Assembly: GCF_022513635.1 (NCBI RefSeq)
Contig: NZ_JAKWBL010000001.1
Location: 806,001-870,000 of the forward strand
Direction of reading: 5' to 3'
Source of the DNA: Paraniabella ginsengisoli
Lineage (GTDB): Bacteria; Bacteroidota; Bacteroidia; Chitinophagales; Chitinophagaceae
DNA length: 64,000 bases
The position numbers and the translations under genes are program-made. Positions 1-10,006 of this stretch are shown in pieces; the stretch's first letter is position 1; the number at the start of each line of letters is the position of its first letter. The notes beneath the pieces are model-generated. The model ran no database searches, was not told the DNA's origin, and was given only the letters and a program-made list of their open reading frames with translations.

Positions 1-845
1 AAGCCCAACAATTTATTCAAACAAATAGCAACAAGCCATTCTTTCTTTTTCTTTCCTATACATTGCCACATGCTGCATTACAGTTGCCTGAAAATGATTC
101 CCTGCTTAATTACTATATAAAAATTTTTGATGAAAAACCAGTTGCTGTTCCTAAGGAGTGGGGCGGTAAAGGTTATCAACCTCAGGCGTATCCCCATGCT
201 GCTTATGCTGCGATGGTTAGCCGGCTTGATTTGTATGTAGGGCAGATTCGAAAGGAAATAGAAAGACAAGGTATAAGTAACAATACGCTTATCATTTTTG
301 CGAGTGATAATGGTCCACATGAAGAAGGAGGAAATGACCCCGCTTTTTTTAATAGCAGTGCAGGATTAAAAGGAATAAAGAGAGATTTGTATGAAGGTGG
401 AATAAGAACACCTTTTATTGCCTGGTGGCCAGGTAAGATAAAAGCAGGTACAAGATCTGATTATGCTGGAGCTTTTTGGGATATGTTACCAACTTTTGCT
501 GAGCTTGCTGGTGCGAAAGTCCCGGGTAATATTGATGGAATTTCAATAGTGCCGGAATTGCTTGGAATTGCTAAACAAAAAAACATGATCATCTGTATTG
601 GGAATTTCACGAGCAAGGCGGTAAAACAAGCTGTGCGACTTGGGGATTGGAAGGGGATAAGATTAGGTGCTATGGAAGACGCCAATGCACCTGTTGAATT
701 ATATAACTTAAGAAATGATTCTGCCGAAAAAAATAATGTTGCCAAAGATTATCCTGATATTATTTCCCAAATAATATCTGTTATGAAACAACAACATGTT
801 GAGAATAACGACTTTCCTTTCTTTAAAAATGCATTAAATCCATAA
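1..845 (+). CDS. S1-type sulfatase, C-terminal part (5' end outside window)
   Basis: This is the C-terminal part of a formylglycine-dependent arylsulfatase-type enzyme that would remove sulfate esters from glycans, probably in the periplasm. The reading frame is open from base 3, so the apparent TTG start at 63 is internal. The segments FASDNGPHEEGG and YEGGIRTPFIAWWPGKI are typical of the second half of the sulfatase fold. The catalytic Cys/Ser motif lies outside the window. The track stays open, but residues encoded at about 577-626 are misread. Adding one A to the A run at 577-583 and dropping one from the A run at 623-626 restores the family-like string LYWEFHEQGGKQAVR, so two compensating indels hide a short wrong segment. 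It sits at the edge of the rhamnose/pectin PUL. The substrate cannot be told from this part. Confidence 0.85.
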   Translation, partial: AQQFIQTNSNKPFFLFLSYTLPHAALQLPENDSLLNYYIKIFDEKPVAVPKEWGGKGYQPQAYPHAAYAAMVSRLDLYVGQIRKEIERQGISNNTLIIFASDNGPHEEGGNDPAFFNSSAGLKGIKRDLYEGGIRTPFIAWWPGKIKAGTRSDYAGAFWDMLPTFAELAGAKVPGNIDGISIVPELLGIAKQKNMIICIGNFTSKAVKQAVRLGDWKGIRLGAMEDANAPVELYNLRNDSAEKNNVAKDYPDIISQIISVMKQQHVENNDFPFFKNALNP

Positions 846-881
846 TTCATTTAAAAGCGCTGCATTTATAGATTAACATAT

Positions 882-899
882 CAGGACAGTTCAGGATGC
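882..899. promoter_or_regulatory. putative PUL operator, copy 1
   Basis: The sequence CAGGACAGTTCAGGATGC contains two CAGGAY units whose starts are 10 bp apart, one helical turn. Two further copies of the same pattern occur at 2834 and 4097. Each lies roughly 110-160 bp ahead of a transcription unit of the same PUL, here the rhamnose mutarotase gene. A possible -7 element TACTTTTG (974-981) lies between this motif and the gene. The regulator is not in the window. A response-regulator or AraC-type protein is a guess based on the helical phasing. Confidence 0.55.
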
Positions 900-1010
900 T
901 TTAATCATTTTAACTTTTTAATTTGGTTAAAGTATGTGCTGATTGTTTGCGATGCTGCACATTCCATTGTTGATACTTTTGTGTTTGCTAACATTATTAA
1001 ACCAAATAAT

Positions 1011-1323
1011 ATGCAGCGGATTGCTTTTAAAATGAAACTACTTCAAGGATTTGAGGAAGAATACAAAAAAGACATGACAACATTTGGCCTGAATTGATTC
1101 AGCTACTAAAAGAAACAGGAATTGGTGATTATTCAATCTTCCTTGATCCCGAGACAAATGATCTGTTTGGTGTACTCAAGCTTGACGGGGATATTCAATG
1201 GATAGCTTACCGGCCAAATCTATCATGCAAAAATGGTGGGCCTATATGTCTGACATCATGGAAACTAATCCTGATAAATCACCTGTATCCATTCCCTTAA
1301 AAGAAGTGTTTTATATGCAATAA
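1011..1323 (+). CDS. rhaM: L-rhamnose mutarotase (frameshifted)
   Basis: This small enzyme interconverts alpha and beta L-rhamnose, feeding rhamnose released by the PUL into catabolism. The start [20 protein letters not shown], then [21 protein letters not shown] and the end [15 protein letters not shown] are the RhaM signature; the restored length of about 104 residues equals the family norm. Two single-base losses break the frame, one next to the A run at 1065-1070 and one near 1207 (TT for TTT); all three frames join without gaps once corrected. It follows operator copy 1 and precedes the GH105 gene by about 45 bp, so the two are probably co-transcribed. Its presence is good evidence that the PUL substrate contains L-rhamnose. 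Confidence 0.85.
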
Positions 1324-1367
1324 TATCTTGCTGCTTACATCGCTTATTCAAAATCAAAACCTATTAC

Positions 1368-2732
1368 ATGCTTGCAAAAAAATCAACAAGTTTTTATTGT
1401 CGGTGCTGTGCTTTACTGTTAACGCAACAGCATCCGCGCAGTACGTTACCGGGCAAGGCAATGATGCTACTATGCCGCTTCATCTTATGAAACCTGCATA
1501 CGTTGTGCCTTATGGAGAAGTGACGCCTCAGAATGTTAAGGACGTTTTAGATAAGGTTTATAATTATCTGAATGCAGTAACACCAATGTCGCTCATAGAT
1601 AAAACAAATCAGAAACCTGTAAACGATATTTCCCGGGCTGATAATAATACCATATTCACTAAAGGCGATTTTAGATTAATTAGTTATGAATGGGGCGTTA
1701 CTTATACTGGAATGCTTGAAGCGGGTGCTGCTACCGGCGATAAGAAATACACGACCTATACAAAAGATCGAATTGATTTTATTGCGGATGTTGTGAAGCA
1801 TTATCAATTGTATCTACAAAAGAATAAAGGTGCTGCTAATCCTGTGAGATCTGTTATTGAACCGCATGCACTCGACGACGCTGGTTCAATGGCTGCTGCT
1901 ATGATAAAGACAATAACAGCGGGTTTTGATAAAAAACGTCTTCAACCGATAATTGACAATTACATTAATTATATAATGACCAAAGAGTTTAGGCTGAGCG
2001 ATGGAACATTAGCCCGCAACCGGCCCTTGTCAAATACACTTTGGTTAGATGATTTGTATATGAGCTTACCGGCGCTTGCTCAAATGGGTAAATTTACCGG
2101 CAATTCCAAATATTTTGATGAAGCAGTGAAACAGTATAAGCTATTTGCGAAGCGCATGTTCAATAGTGATAATAATTTATACATGCACGGTTGGGTACAG
2201 GATATGGAACCTCATCCTCAGTTTCACTGGGCACGCGCTAACGGCTGGGCTATTATGACAAAGATTGAATTACTTGATGCTTTGCCACAAGAACATCCTG
2301 CAAGAAATGAAATTTTACAAATGCTCAGGAAGCATGCTTCGGGCCTGGCTCAGTTACAAGATAAAATGGGTTTCTGGCATCAACTTTTAAACAGGAATGA
2401 TTCTTATCTGGAAACTTCTGCAACTGCTATATATGCTTATTGTATAGCAAGAGCCATCAATAAAGGCTGGCTGGATGCTAAGGCCTATGGGCCGATGGCG
2501 ATATTAGCCTGGAATGCTGTGTCTACAAAGGTTGCAGCGAATGGACAGGTTGAAGGTGTGTGTGTCGGCACGGGTATGGGATTCGATCCTGCGTTTTACT
2601 ATTACAGACCTATAAGCAATTTTTGCTGTCGCACACGGATATGGCCCTGTTTTATTGGCTGGCGCTGAAATGTACAGGCTATTAAAAGAACATCCTTTCG
2701 AAATTAATGACAGTGCTGTGCAAATGAAATAG
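1368..2732 (+). CDS. GH105 unsaturated rhamnogalacturonyl hydrolase (frameshifted)
   Basis: This is an (alpha/alpha)6-barrel glycosidase that would hydrolyse unsaturated galacturonyl or glucuronyl ends left by polysaccharide lyases. Family-like blocks include NTLWLDDLYMSLPALAQMGK, PQFHWARANGWAIMTKIELL and GVCVGTGMGFDPAFYYYRP. A signal peptide (KFLLSVLCFTVNATASAQ) indicates export. No ATG lies in the open frame near the N terminus, which could begin at TTG 1328. I prefer ATG 1368, which reads MLAKKINKF if the A run at 1376-1382 has lost one base. An extra T in the run at 2620-2624 garbles the last 30 residues. Without it the protein ends AHGYGPVLLAGAEMYRLLK... at the stop at 2730-2732. Confidence 0.85.
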
Positions 2733-2833
2733 AACAATCTGAAGTTGCTTTTTTACATCACATATCATATCGTATGTAGAGGCTAAAATTTAAAAAACTA
2801 ATTACTCTTTTTTATATAATTATTTATTTAAAG

Positions 2834-2851
2834 CAGGATGGTTCAGGACGG
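2834..2851. promoter_or_regulatory. putative PUL operator, copy 2
   Basis: CAGGATGGTTCAGGACGG is the second copy of the 10-bp-period CAGGAY direct repeat, about 155 bp upstream of the ATG at 3009 of the SusC remnant. Directly downstream, ACGGTTGCGCTTTCT (2848-2862) resembles ACGGTTGCGCGTTCT near 55288, ahead of the other sus operon, so a second factor may act on both. Confidence 0.55.
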
Positions 2852-3008
2852 TTGCGCTTTCTCAATTGTCTAAATTAGTATTGTACTTCTAACGATTTTT
2901 TAAAACCAAACAGTCATATGAAACATAGCATGATCATTCCTTCTTTCAAGAAGAAATGATTATTTGCGAAGTTCCATCAGACCATTAAAAAACATAAAAA
3001 ATAAACTG

Positions 3009-4032
3009 ATGAAAGAAAACAAGTGGTCTTGTTGCTTATTGCTGCTATGTGCAACATTCTTTTTAATCATTCCCTTAACTTCTCTGGCGCAACAAAGTAC
3101 AGCCGTAACTGGTGTTGTTGTTGATGAAACAGCTAAGCCTGTTGTTGGTGCATCAGTTCAGTTCCAGATTTTTCAAAACCTTTCAAACCGTGTTTTACAG
3201 AAACGTCGCATCCAATAACGGGCTCCCTGTATTCACATCTGCCAATGCGCCTTCTCCGGAATTGGTCGGGCTACCCAGGGTAATGTTGGGGGATACTGCT
3301 ACCTTATTTATTGTCAATCCCATAAACAATCCGTTGTCAAGTTCGCAAATTTCCGCAATGCGCTACTACTCTGTATTTGCTAGATATAAACAAACAACTT
3401 CAGGCGGAACAATAACTTCTGATTATAATAATAATAAGTATTTATCGATGATTAAATTCTCTGATCCTATTCGTTTAACTAATACAAACAATGAAGCAAG
3501 AGGAATTAGAAATGGTACTTACGCGCGTCTGGCAGAAACTTATCTGATTATAGCCGAAGCGTATGGTAGAAAAGGCGATTATACAACAGCGCTTAGTTAT
3601 GTAAATATCTTACGCAATAGAGCAGCATATAAAGCCAACGAAGCAAGCCCCCAAATATGGAAATTCATGGGTGGCTCCAATACTTTGGACAATACAGAAA
3701 TGCAGAACGCTGCAACGCCTTTGCTGTTTACAACGAATGCGCCTAGTGAGATGTATCCGCCATCAGTAACGTCAACAACAAGCCGGTTTATTCATTTTAT
3801 GTTGAATGAACGGACACGTGAACTTTGTGGTGAGTTCTTTCGCTGGGAGGATCTTGTTCGTACCGAAACCCTGTTTGACAGAACAAAACTTTATAATGCT
3901 GATATTAGCCCTTCTTTTGCTATGTATCATAAACGTCGACCTATTCCTTATCTGCAGATGATTGCACAACAGATAGATGGAAGGGCCATGACACCCGAGC
4001 AAATGGCACAATATCAAAATCCCGGGTACTAA
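3009..4032 (+). pseudogene. collapsed SusC-SusD fusion: SusC N-terminus joined out of frame to SusD C-terminal half
   Basis: The first about 50 codons are the start of a SusC/RagA TonB-dependent receptor: a signal peptide (CCLLLLCATFFLIIPLTSLA) and the first strand of a carboxypeptidase-regulatory-like domain (TAVTGVVVDETAKPVVGASV). At about 3160-3170 the sequence switches to another frame and into a SusD/RagB glycan-binding lipoprotein, beginning RFFKTFQTVFYRN and including NGTYARLAETYLIIAEAYGR and FFRWEDLVRTETLFDRTKLY. Almost all of SusC and roughly the first half of SusD are absent, a loss of about 4 kb judging from normal sizes (2.9-3.2 kb and 1.5-1.8 kb). The join sits by a CAGTTCAGTT tandem repeat. 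This is either a real deletion that kills the PUL importer or an assembly collapse. As read, no functional SusCD pair remains in this PUL. Confidence 0.8.
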
Positions 4033-4054
4033 GATTAATTAATAAGTATGTTGA

Positions 4055-4084
4055 AATGCCGCTATTTGTATGGCGGCATTTTTA
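4055..4084 (+). terminator. Rho-independent terminator after the SusD remnant
   Basis: AATGCCGC (4055-4062) pairs with GCGGCATT (4073-4080) around a 10-base loop, followed by a short T tract. It separates the SusCD unit from the GH106 unit, which has its own operator copy just downstream. Confidence 0.7.
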
Positions 4085-4096
4085 TATGGTGTGGTG

Positions 4097-4114
4097 CAGG
4101 ATAGTTCAGGATTG
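4097..4114. promoter_or_regulatory. putative PUL operator, copy 3
   Basis: CAGGATAGTTCAGGATTG is the third copy of the CAGGAY direct repeat. It lies immediately after the SusD-side terminator and about 125 bp upstream of the GH106 reading frame. That position fits an independent promoter controlled by the same factor as copies 1 and 2. Confidence 0.55.
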
Positions 4115-4237
4115 CTAATGATTGGAGTTCGTTAATTTTATAGCATACTGATTTATTGGAAATACGAATCAGTTAACAAACGAATTGTATTTGTTCATAT
4201 ATCAGTAACATTTTTTGTCAACATTAACGAAACGATT

Positions 4238-7093
4238 GTGCTTTTAAAAAAATATTTGAATCAACAGTTACATCCCTGAAATTTGGCTGTCTGGTAATCT
4301 CCTTTCTTATTTGTGTAAAAGTAGATGCCCAAATAGAATGGCCTTCCATTACACAACAAAATAAACCCTGGACACGATGGTGGTGGGAGGGCAGCGCTGT
4401 AAGTGAAAAAGGACTTAGCTGGAATTTAGAACAGTACAAAGAGGCTGGACTTGGAGGTGTAGAGATAACGCCCATTTATGGCATATATGGTGAAGAAAAA
4501 AACTTTGTAGATTTTCTTTCTCCTCGATGGATGCAGTTGTTTAGTTATACATTGAAAGAAAGCAAAAGGCTGGGCCTGGGCGTTGATCTCGCAAACGGAA
4601 CGGGTTGGCCTTTTGGAGGCCCATGGGTGAAAGATGCTGATGCAAGCAAAAGTATTTTTCACAAAGTTTATACATTAAAGGCCGGGCAGCAATTACAAGA
4701 AAGGATTAGTTATGAACGTGAAGCATTCGTTCGCACGGCAAATAATAAGAAAACGGATATAAGAAATGTACAAAATCCGCTATATCTGAATAAAAACCTG
4801 CAGGAGCTGGCGCTGGATCAAATTCAGTTTCCTGGTGATTTGCCTCTTATAGCTTTAATGGCTTATGCGGATGATGGTACATCGATTGATATAAAAAGCA
4901 AAGTTGACGTTAACGGAAAACTGAAGTGGGTAGCTCCATCAACGTCATCTAATTGGACTTTGTACGCACTGTTTGAAGGACTGCATGGGAAAATGGTGGA
5001 AAGAGCAGCACCCGGCGGTGAAGGTTATGCAATTGATCATTTCTCCAAAGAAGCCGCGCAGCATTATTTTAAACGATTTGATGAAGCGTTTAAAGGTTAT
5101 GATATAAGTTATCTCCGTTCCTTTTTTAATGATTCTTATGAAGTAGACGACGCAAGAGGAGAAGCCAATTGGACACCAATTTTTTTAAGGAATTTGAAAA
5201 AAGGAAAGGATATGACTTGCGTAATGAATTGCCTGCTTTATTTGGTACATCAAATGCAGATAAAAATAGCCGCGTTATTTACGATTACCGCTCAGTGATT
5301 GATGAATTATTGTTGGAACATTTTACAATGGAATGGAAAAAGTGGGGCGAAGGAAAAGGTAAGTTATTACGCAATCAAAGTCATGGTTCTCCTGCTAATA
5401 CGCTTGATTTGTACAGTGTAGTTGATATTCCTGAAACGGAAGGCAATGATGTCTTGCGTTTCAAGTTTGCTACCTCCGCAGCAAATGTTACAGGCAAACC
5501 ACTTGTTTCATCTGAATCAGCCACATGGCTTGATGAACATTTTCTGTCTTCCTGGGGTGATGTTAAGAAGGCTGTTGATCTTTTCTTTTTAGGGGTGTTA
5601 ACCACATTTTTTATCATGGTACGGAATACTCTCCGAAAGAAGTGAAATGGCCTGGATGGTTGTTTTATGCTGCAGTGCACTTTCAGCCGGAAAACCCACA
5701 ATGGCGACACTTTCATGCATTAAATAAATATGTGGCAAGAGTGCAATCTTTCTTACAAAGAGGCAACCCCGATAATGATATTCTATTGTATTATCCAATA
5801 ATTGATCGTTATTCTGAACCCGGTAATACACTGCTCCAACATTTTGATGGCATGGAAAAGAATTTTGTAAATACTGATTTTGAACATGTTTCTCATGACA
5901 TGATTGAAAGAGGATATAGCTTCGATTTCTTTTCAGATAGACAGTTGCAACAATTCGTTTTTCAAAACAATAAACTCATAACAGGCGGCAATCAGTATAA
6001 AGCTATAATGCTCCCCGGAAACAAATTGATATCTGATGCATCGTTTAGTAAAATAATGAACCTGGTGAAACAGGGCGCAAAGCTTTTAGTTTATAAAGAA
6101 TTGCCAAAAGACGTTCCTGGCTATGGCCAACTTGACATGCGAAGAAAAAGCCTGAAAGATCTTTTAAGTAGATTGACTTATCAAACAGAAGGGGCTATCG
6201 CAAAGGCGAATTGGGGTAAAGGTGTTGTTTGTGTTAGCGAGGATATCGAAGCATTAATGAGCTACGCTAAGGCGCGTTCTGAGAATTCCGAAGATAAATC
6301 AGTATATATACTACGCAGGAAAAATGAGCATGGTCATTTGTATTTTACTAATAATCGTAGTGATCAGAAAATTGAAGAATGGATAAAACTATCTGATGCA
6401 GCAAGTTCTATAGCTTTATTTGATCCGACAAACGGGAAAAAAGGTTTAGCTGATGTGCGAAAGGCAAATGATGGTGGCGTGGAAGTGCTAGTGCAGTTAG
6501 AGCCACATGCGTCTTTAATTATTCAGTCTTATAATAACAAAAAACAAGGCACGCGCTATCCTTACATTCATACCGCTGGTGACGCAGTTGATTTAAAAGG
6601 AAATTGGAAAATAGAATTTTTGGAAGGTGGTCCTGAGCTGCCATCTTCAGCAACGTTAATAACGCCTTCTTTATGGACGGAACTCAAAGATGAAAAAGTG
6701 AATAATTTTTCAGGAGTTGCTAAATATACGATTGAGTTTGATAGGCCAGCGGCAGCCAAAAATTATTTGTTAGATCTTGGTGAAGTACATGAAACTGCTG
6801 AAGTATTATTGAATGGAAAAAAGATGGCAACCTTAATAGGTCCTTCTTATACAACAACGATTGCAGCTTCTGATTTCAAACAGAAAAACAAACTGGAAAT
6901 AATAGTGGCCAATCTTATGGCTAACAGGATTTCCTACATGGATAAAAATAATATTCCCTGGAAAATATTCTATAATACAAATATGCCGGCAAGAAAACCT
7001 GAGAACGCAAAGAACGGTATTTTTAATGCTTCGCATTGGAGCCCGCTTCCATCAGGACTTTCAGGAAGCGTTACTTTAACACCTTTAAAATAA
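4238..7093 (+). CDS. GH106-family alpha-L-rhamnosidase (frameshifted)
   Basis: This large exported glycosidase would remove terminal alpha-L-rhamnose from pectic side chains or rhamnogalacturonan. The N-terminal block WTRWWWEGSAVSEKGLSWNL followed by GGVEITPIYG, and then DLANGTGWPFGGPWV, is characteristic of the GH106 family. The C terminus (LDLGEVHETAEVLLNGKKMA) is a jelly-roll module. A hydrophobic leader ending VKVDAQ marks export. No ATG is in frame; GTG 4238 becomes the start if the A run 4246-4252 lost a base. Further single-base losses lie in the T run 5180-5186 and the G run 5592-5595, splitting the gene into three open frames that join seamlessly. The restored length is about 950 residues, normal for the family. 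The next gene starts 4 bp after its stop, so they form an operon. Confidence 0.85.
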
Positions 7094-7097
7094 AACT

Positions 7098-8087
7098 ATG
7101 AGGTGTTTGATTTTTATGATAGTTATTTGCTTTTGGGTTGCAAATGTTGAAGCACAAAAAGCAGTAACAAAACCTTTATATGATGATCCTGTTTATCACG
7201 GCGCAGCCGACCCCGTAATTATTTATAATAAGCACAAAAAATGCTGGTGGATGTTTTATACAAATCGCCGGGCGAGTATTGCCGACTCTTCGGTTAGCTG
7301 GGTACATGGTACACGCATCGGTATAGCAGAAAGCGTTAACGGGTCAAGTTGGAAATATTTAGATACAGCAAATATTAATTTCAGACCGGATAAAGGCTAC
7401 ACACATTGGGCTCCGGATGTAACAGTGCATAATGGTTTATATCATATGTATCTGACGTATGTGCCAGGCACTTTTAAAGACTGGAACCATCCTCGTGTTA
7501 TTGTTCATCTAACCAGCGGAGACCTGAAAAATTGGCAATATCAATCAGTTTTAAAACTGGTAAATGAAAAAGTGATAGATGCTTCTGTTTATAAAGTAAA
7601 TGATTCATTTTGGCGCATGTGGTATAATAATGAAAAGGATGGTAAAAGTATTTACTATGCTGATAGCAAAGACTTGTATCATTGGGAAGATAAAGGAAAA
7701 GCAATAGACACAAGGGGTGAGGGGCCTAAAGTATTTTTTTGGAGGAATAAGTATTTTATGATTGTTGATGCGTGGAAAGGAATGGAGATTTTTTCAAGTG
7801 ATGATTTAATGAATTGGGAAAAACAATCTGACCGAATTTTAGAACAACCGGGAAAGGGCAACGATGACCAGGCCATTGGCGGGCATTGCGATGTGGTAGT
7901 TAACAATGACCGTGCTTATGTTTATTATTTTACTCACCCCGGCAGAAGGCAAGATAAGCCTGCTTCTAAAGGATCATTTGAAAACAAGAGAAGTGTGATT
8001 CAGGTTGCTGAACTAAAGTTGGAGTATGGAGAAATCGTATGTGACCGTGACCGACCTGTTTATATAAGTCTAAAGCCATCTGAATAA
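7098..8087 (+). CDS. secreted beta-propeller glycoside hydrolase (GH43/GH117-like)
   Basis: This 329-residue intact protein has a signal peptide ending NVEAQ. Repeated blade strings, such as HGAADPVIIYNKHKKCWWMF, THWAPDVTVHNGLYHMYLTY, VIDASVYKVNDSFWRMWY and GEGPKVFFWRNKYFMIVDAW, fit the five-bladed beta-propeller glycosidases. The acidic residues in the AADP, APDV and DAS blocks are candidates for the catalytic set of this fold, which is also used by GH43, GH117 and GH32. The exact CAZy family cannot be settled by eye. It lies 4 bp after the GH106 gene and 21 bp before another propeller enzyme. Co-occurrence suggests an arabinose, galactose or similar side-chain target in the same polysaccharide. 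This is inference. Confidence 0.7.
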   Translation: MRCLIFMIVICFWVANVEAQKAVTKPLYDDPVYHGAADPVIIYNKHKKCWWMFYTNRRASIADSSVSWVHGTRIGIAESVNGSSWKYLDTANINFRPDKGYTHWAPDVTVHNGLYHMYLTYVPGTFKDWNHPRVIVHLTSGDLKNWQYQSVLKLVNEKVIDASVYKVNDSFWRMWYNNEKDGKSIYYADSKDLYHWEDKGKAIDTRGEGPKVFFWRNKYFMIVDAWKGMEIFSSDDLMNWEKQSDRILEQPGKGNDDQAIGGHCDVVVNNDRAYVYYFTHPGRRQDKPASKGSFENKRSVIQVAELKLEYGEIVCDRDRPVYISLKPSE

Positions 8088-8108
8088 AACTTAAACCGCT
8101 AAGTGTAT

Positions 8109-9046
8109 ATGAAGAGACTAAAATATTTTTTCCTGATAACAGCAATATTCTTTTTGGTGGGCATCTTTTTGCGCAACAAGTGTATATGTTTTGCTATTTT
8201 AAAGACAATGGGCAGGATGGCTTGCATATGGCTTATAGCAAAGATGGATATAAATGGAGCGCCCTTAATAATGATCAGTCTTTCTTAAAACCTGCTGCGG
8301 GTAATGATAAATTGATGCGTGATCCTTGCATTATAAAAGGTGGCGACGGTTTATATCATATGGTATGGACGGTGAGCTGGAATGAAAAGGGGATTGGTTA
8401 TGCGTCATCGAAAGACCTGATCCACTGGAGTGATCAACAATACATTCCGTTGATGGAACAGCAGAATGCGCTGAACTGTTGGGCTCCTGAAATTAATTAT
8501 GATGCGGAAAAGCAACGATATATGATTTATTGGGCAACAACCATTCCCGGTAAATTTCCTCAGACGGATTCTTCAGGAGACGGAAAATATAACCATCGCA
8601 TGTATTATGTATTTACTAAGGATTTTAAAAATTTTACAAAGCCAGAAATACTTTATGATAAGGGCTTTACAGTTATTGATGCTACGATAAAGCAAAAGGG
8701 AAAAAAATACATCATGTTCCTAAAAGATGAAACTAAACTTCCTGTTGCAGAAAAAAATATTAAGATAGCTACCAGCAAAACCATCAATGGTACTTATTCA
8801 GATGCAAGTGTGCCGATAACCGGCAACTATTGGGCAGAAGGCCCTACAGTATTGCAGAAGGGAAACGAGTGGATCGTTTATTTTGATAAATATCGCGACC
8901 ATAAATATGGGGCAATTGTTTCAAGTGATCTGAAAAATTGGAAGGATATTTCTGATAAAATTGATATGCCAAAAGGTTTGAGACACGGGACTGTGTTCAG
9001 TATAACGCAAACGGAATTTGGTACCTATTTTAAAGACCTTAAATAA
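8109..9046 (+). CDS. GH43-family glycosidase (frameshifted at signal peptide)
   Basis: This is a five-bladed propeller enzyme of the GH43 type, usually an arabinofuranosidase or xylosidase acting on pectin or hemicellulose side chains. The blocks LMRDPCIIKGGDGLYHMVWT, NCWAPEINYDAEKQRYMIYW, TVIDATIKQKGKKYIMFLKD and NYWAEGPTVLQKGNEWIVYF place acidic residues at the usual GH43 positions (RDP, APE, DAT, EGP). I chose ATG 8109 because it gives a signal peptide (KRLKYFFLITAIFF). That leader is out of frame with the mature protein unless one T is added to the run at 8151-8155, after which it reads on through AQQVYMFCYF. It is the third gene of the GH106-led operon. Confidence 0.8.
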
Positions 9047-9064
9047 AAGTGGTATTGCTACTTG

Positions 9065-9087
9065 CTAAATATGTGCTGCATATTTAG
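9065..9087. other. intergenic hairpin between GH43 and acetylesterase genes
   Basis: CTAAATAT (9065-9072) pairs with ATATTTAG (9080-9087) around a 7-base loop, with a partial GCTA/TAGC extension outside. No T tract follows, so it could be a weak terminator, an RNA processing site or a stabilising 3' end. It marks the largest gap inside this run of genes. Confidence 0.35.
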
Positions 9088-9139
9088 TAGCTAAGAAGTA
9101 TATATTATTCATATAGGGTCTGTTATTAATCAATAATAA

Positions 9140-9980
9140 ATGCGAATAACTATGATTGTAAAAAAAACGATTTGTTTAATATTAAGTGTGTCACTTGTTT
9201 TTTTGTCGTTCACTATTTTGACAGAAAAGCCGGTATTATATATTATTGGCGATTCTACTGTTAAAAATGGCAGTGGCAAAGGTGCTGATCAGTTGTGGGG
9301 TTGGGGAAGCCTGATTGATACTTACTTTGATACCACAAAGATCGATGTACAAAATCATGCAATTGGTGGAAGAAGTAGCCGCACCTTCATTACTGAAGGA
9401 AGATGGGAAGCTATATTGAAAACGTTAAAGAAAGGCGATTTTGTTATTATGCAATTTGGTCATAATGATGGTAGTCCGCTTGATGATACAGCACGGGCAA
9501 GAGGAACCATAAAAGGAATAGGAAATGAGCATAAAGACATTTATAATCCTATCAGAAAAATAAATGAAACCGTTTATACCTATGGCTACTACATGCGTAA
9601 GTATGTACAAGATGCTAAAACAAAAGGCGCAATTCATTATTTGTTCGCCGGTTCCCCGTAATAATTTTAAAAACGGAAAGACCGCAAGAAGCGATAAAGA
9701 TTATGGTTTATGGGCCAAGCAGATTGCTGAAGAATCTGGTGCTTACTTTATTGACCTAAATGCATTGATTGCTGATGCTTACGATGAAATGGGCGCGGAT
9801 GCTGTAAAAGATTTTTTCCCAAAAGATCACACTCATCCAAACAAGGAAGGTTCGCAGCTTAATGCGTCAAAGGTGGTTGAAGGTATTGAAGCGCTTGAGG
9901 CCTGCTCACTAAAAGATTATTTATCGGAAGCCATAGCCCAACAATTTGGCCTTGTTGATGGGTATGTAATTAAAAATTAA
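9140..9980 (+). CDS. rhamnogalacturonan acetylesterase-like SGNH hydrolase, CE12 (frameshifted)
   Basis: This exported serine esterase would remove acetyl groups from rhamnogalacturonan, opening it to the GH28, GH105 and GH106 enzymes nearby. The SGNH blocks are visible: IIGDSTVKNGSGKG (nucleophile Ser in GDS), HAIGGRSSRTF (block II Gly), VIMQFGHNDGS (block III Asn) and FFPKDHTHPNKEGS (Asp/His of block V). A leader (ICLILSVSLVFLSF) indicates export. A single indel near 9633 shifts the frame between KGA and FIICSPVPRNNFKNGK; the two halves together give about 280 residues, the normal size for the family. It is the last plus-strand gene of this PUL. Confidence 0.8.
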
Positions 9981-10006
9981 GCATATTCATGTTAACAAAA
10001 AACATT

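Noticed and set aside
5169..7093. programmed ribosomal frameshifting in GH106 and other split genes
   Set aside because: The breaks occur at many unrelated runs in unrelated genes with no shared slippery site or following structure; sequence error explains them more simply.
7498..7713. minus-strand ORF inside the propeller gene
   Set aside because: It lies wholly inside a well-supported plus-strand gene and its translation has no recognisable features; a shadow frame.
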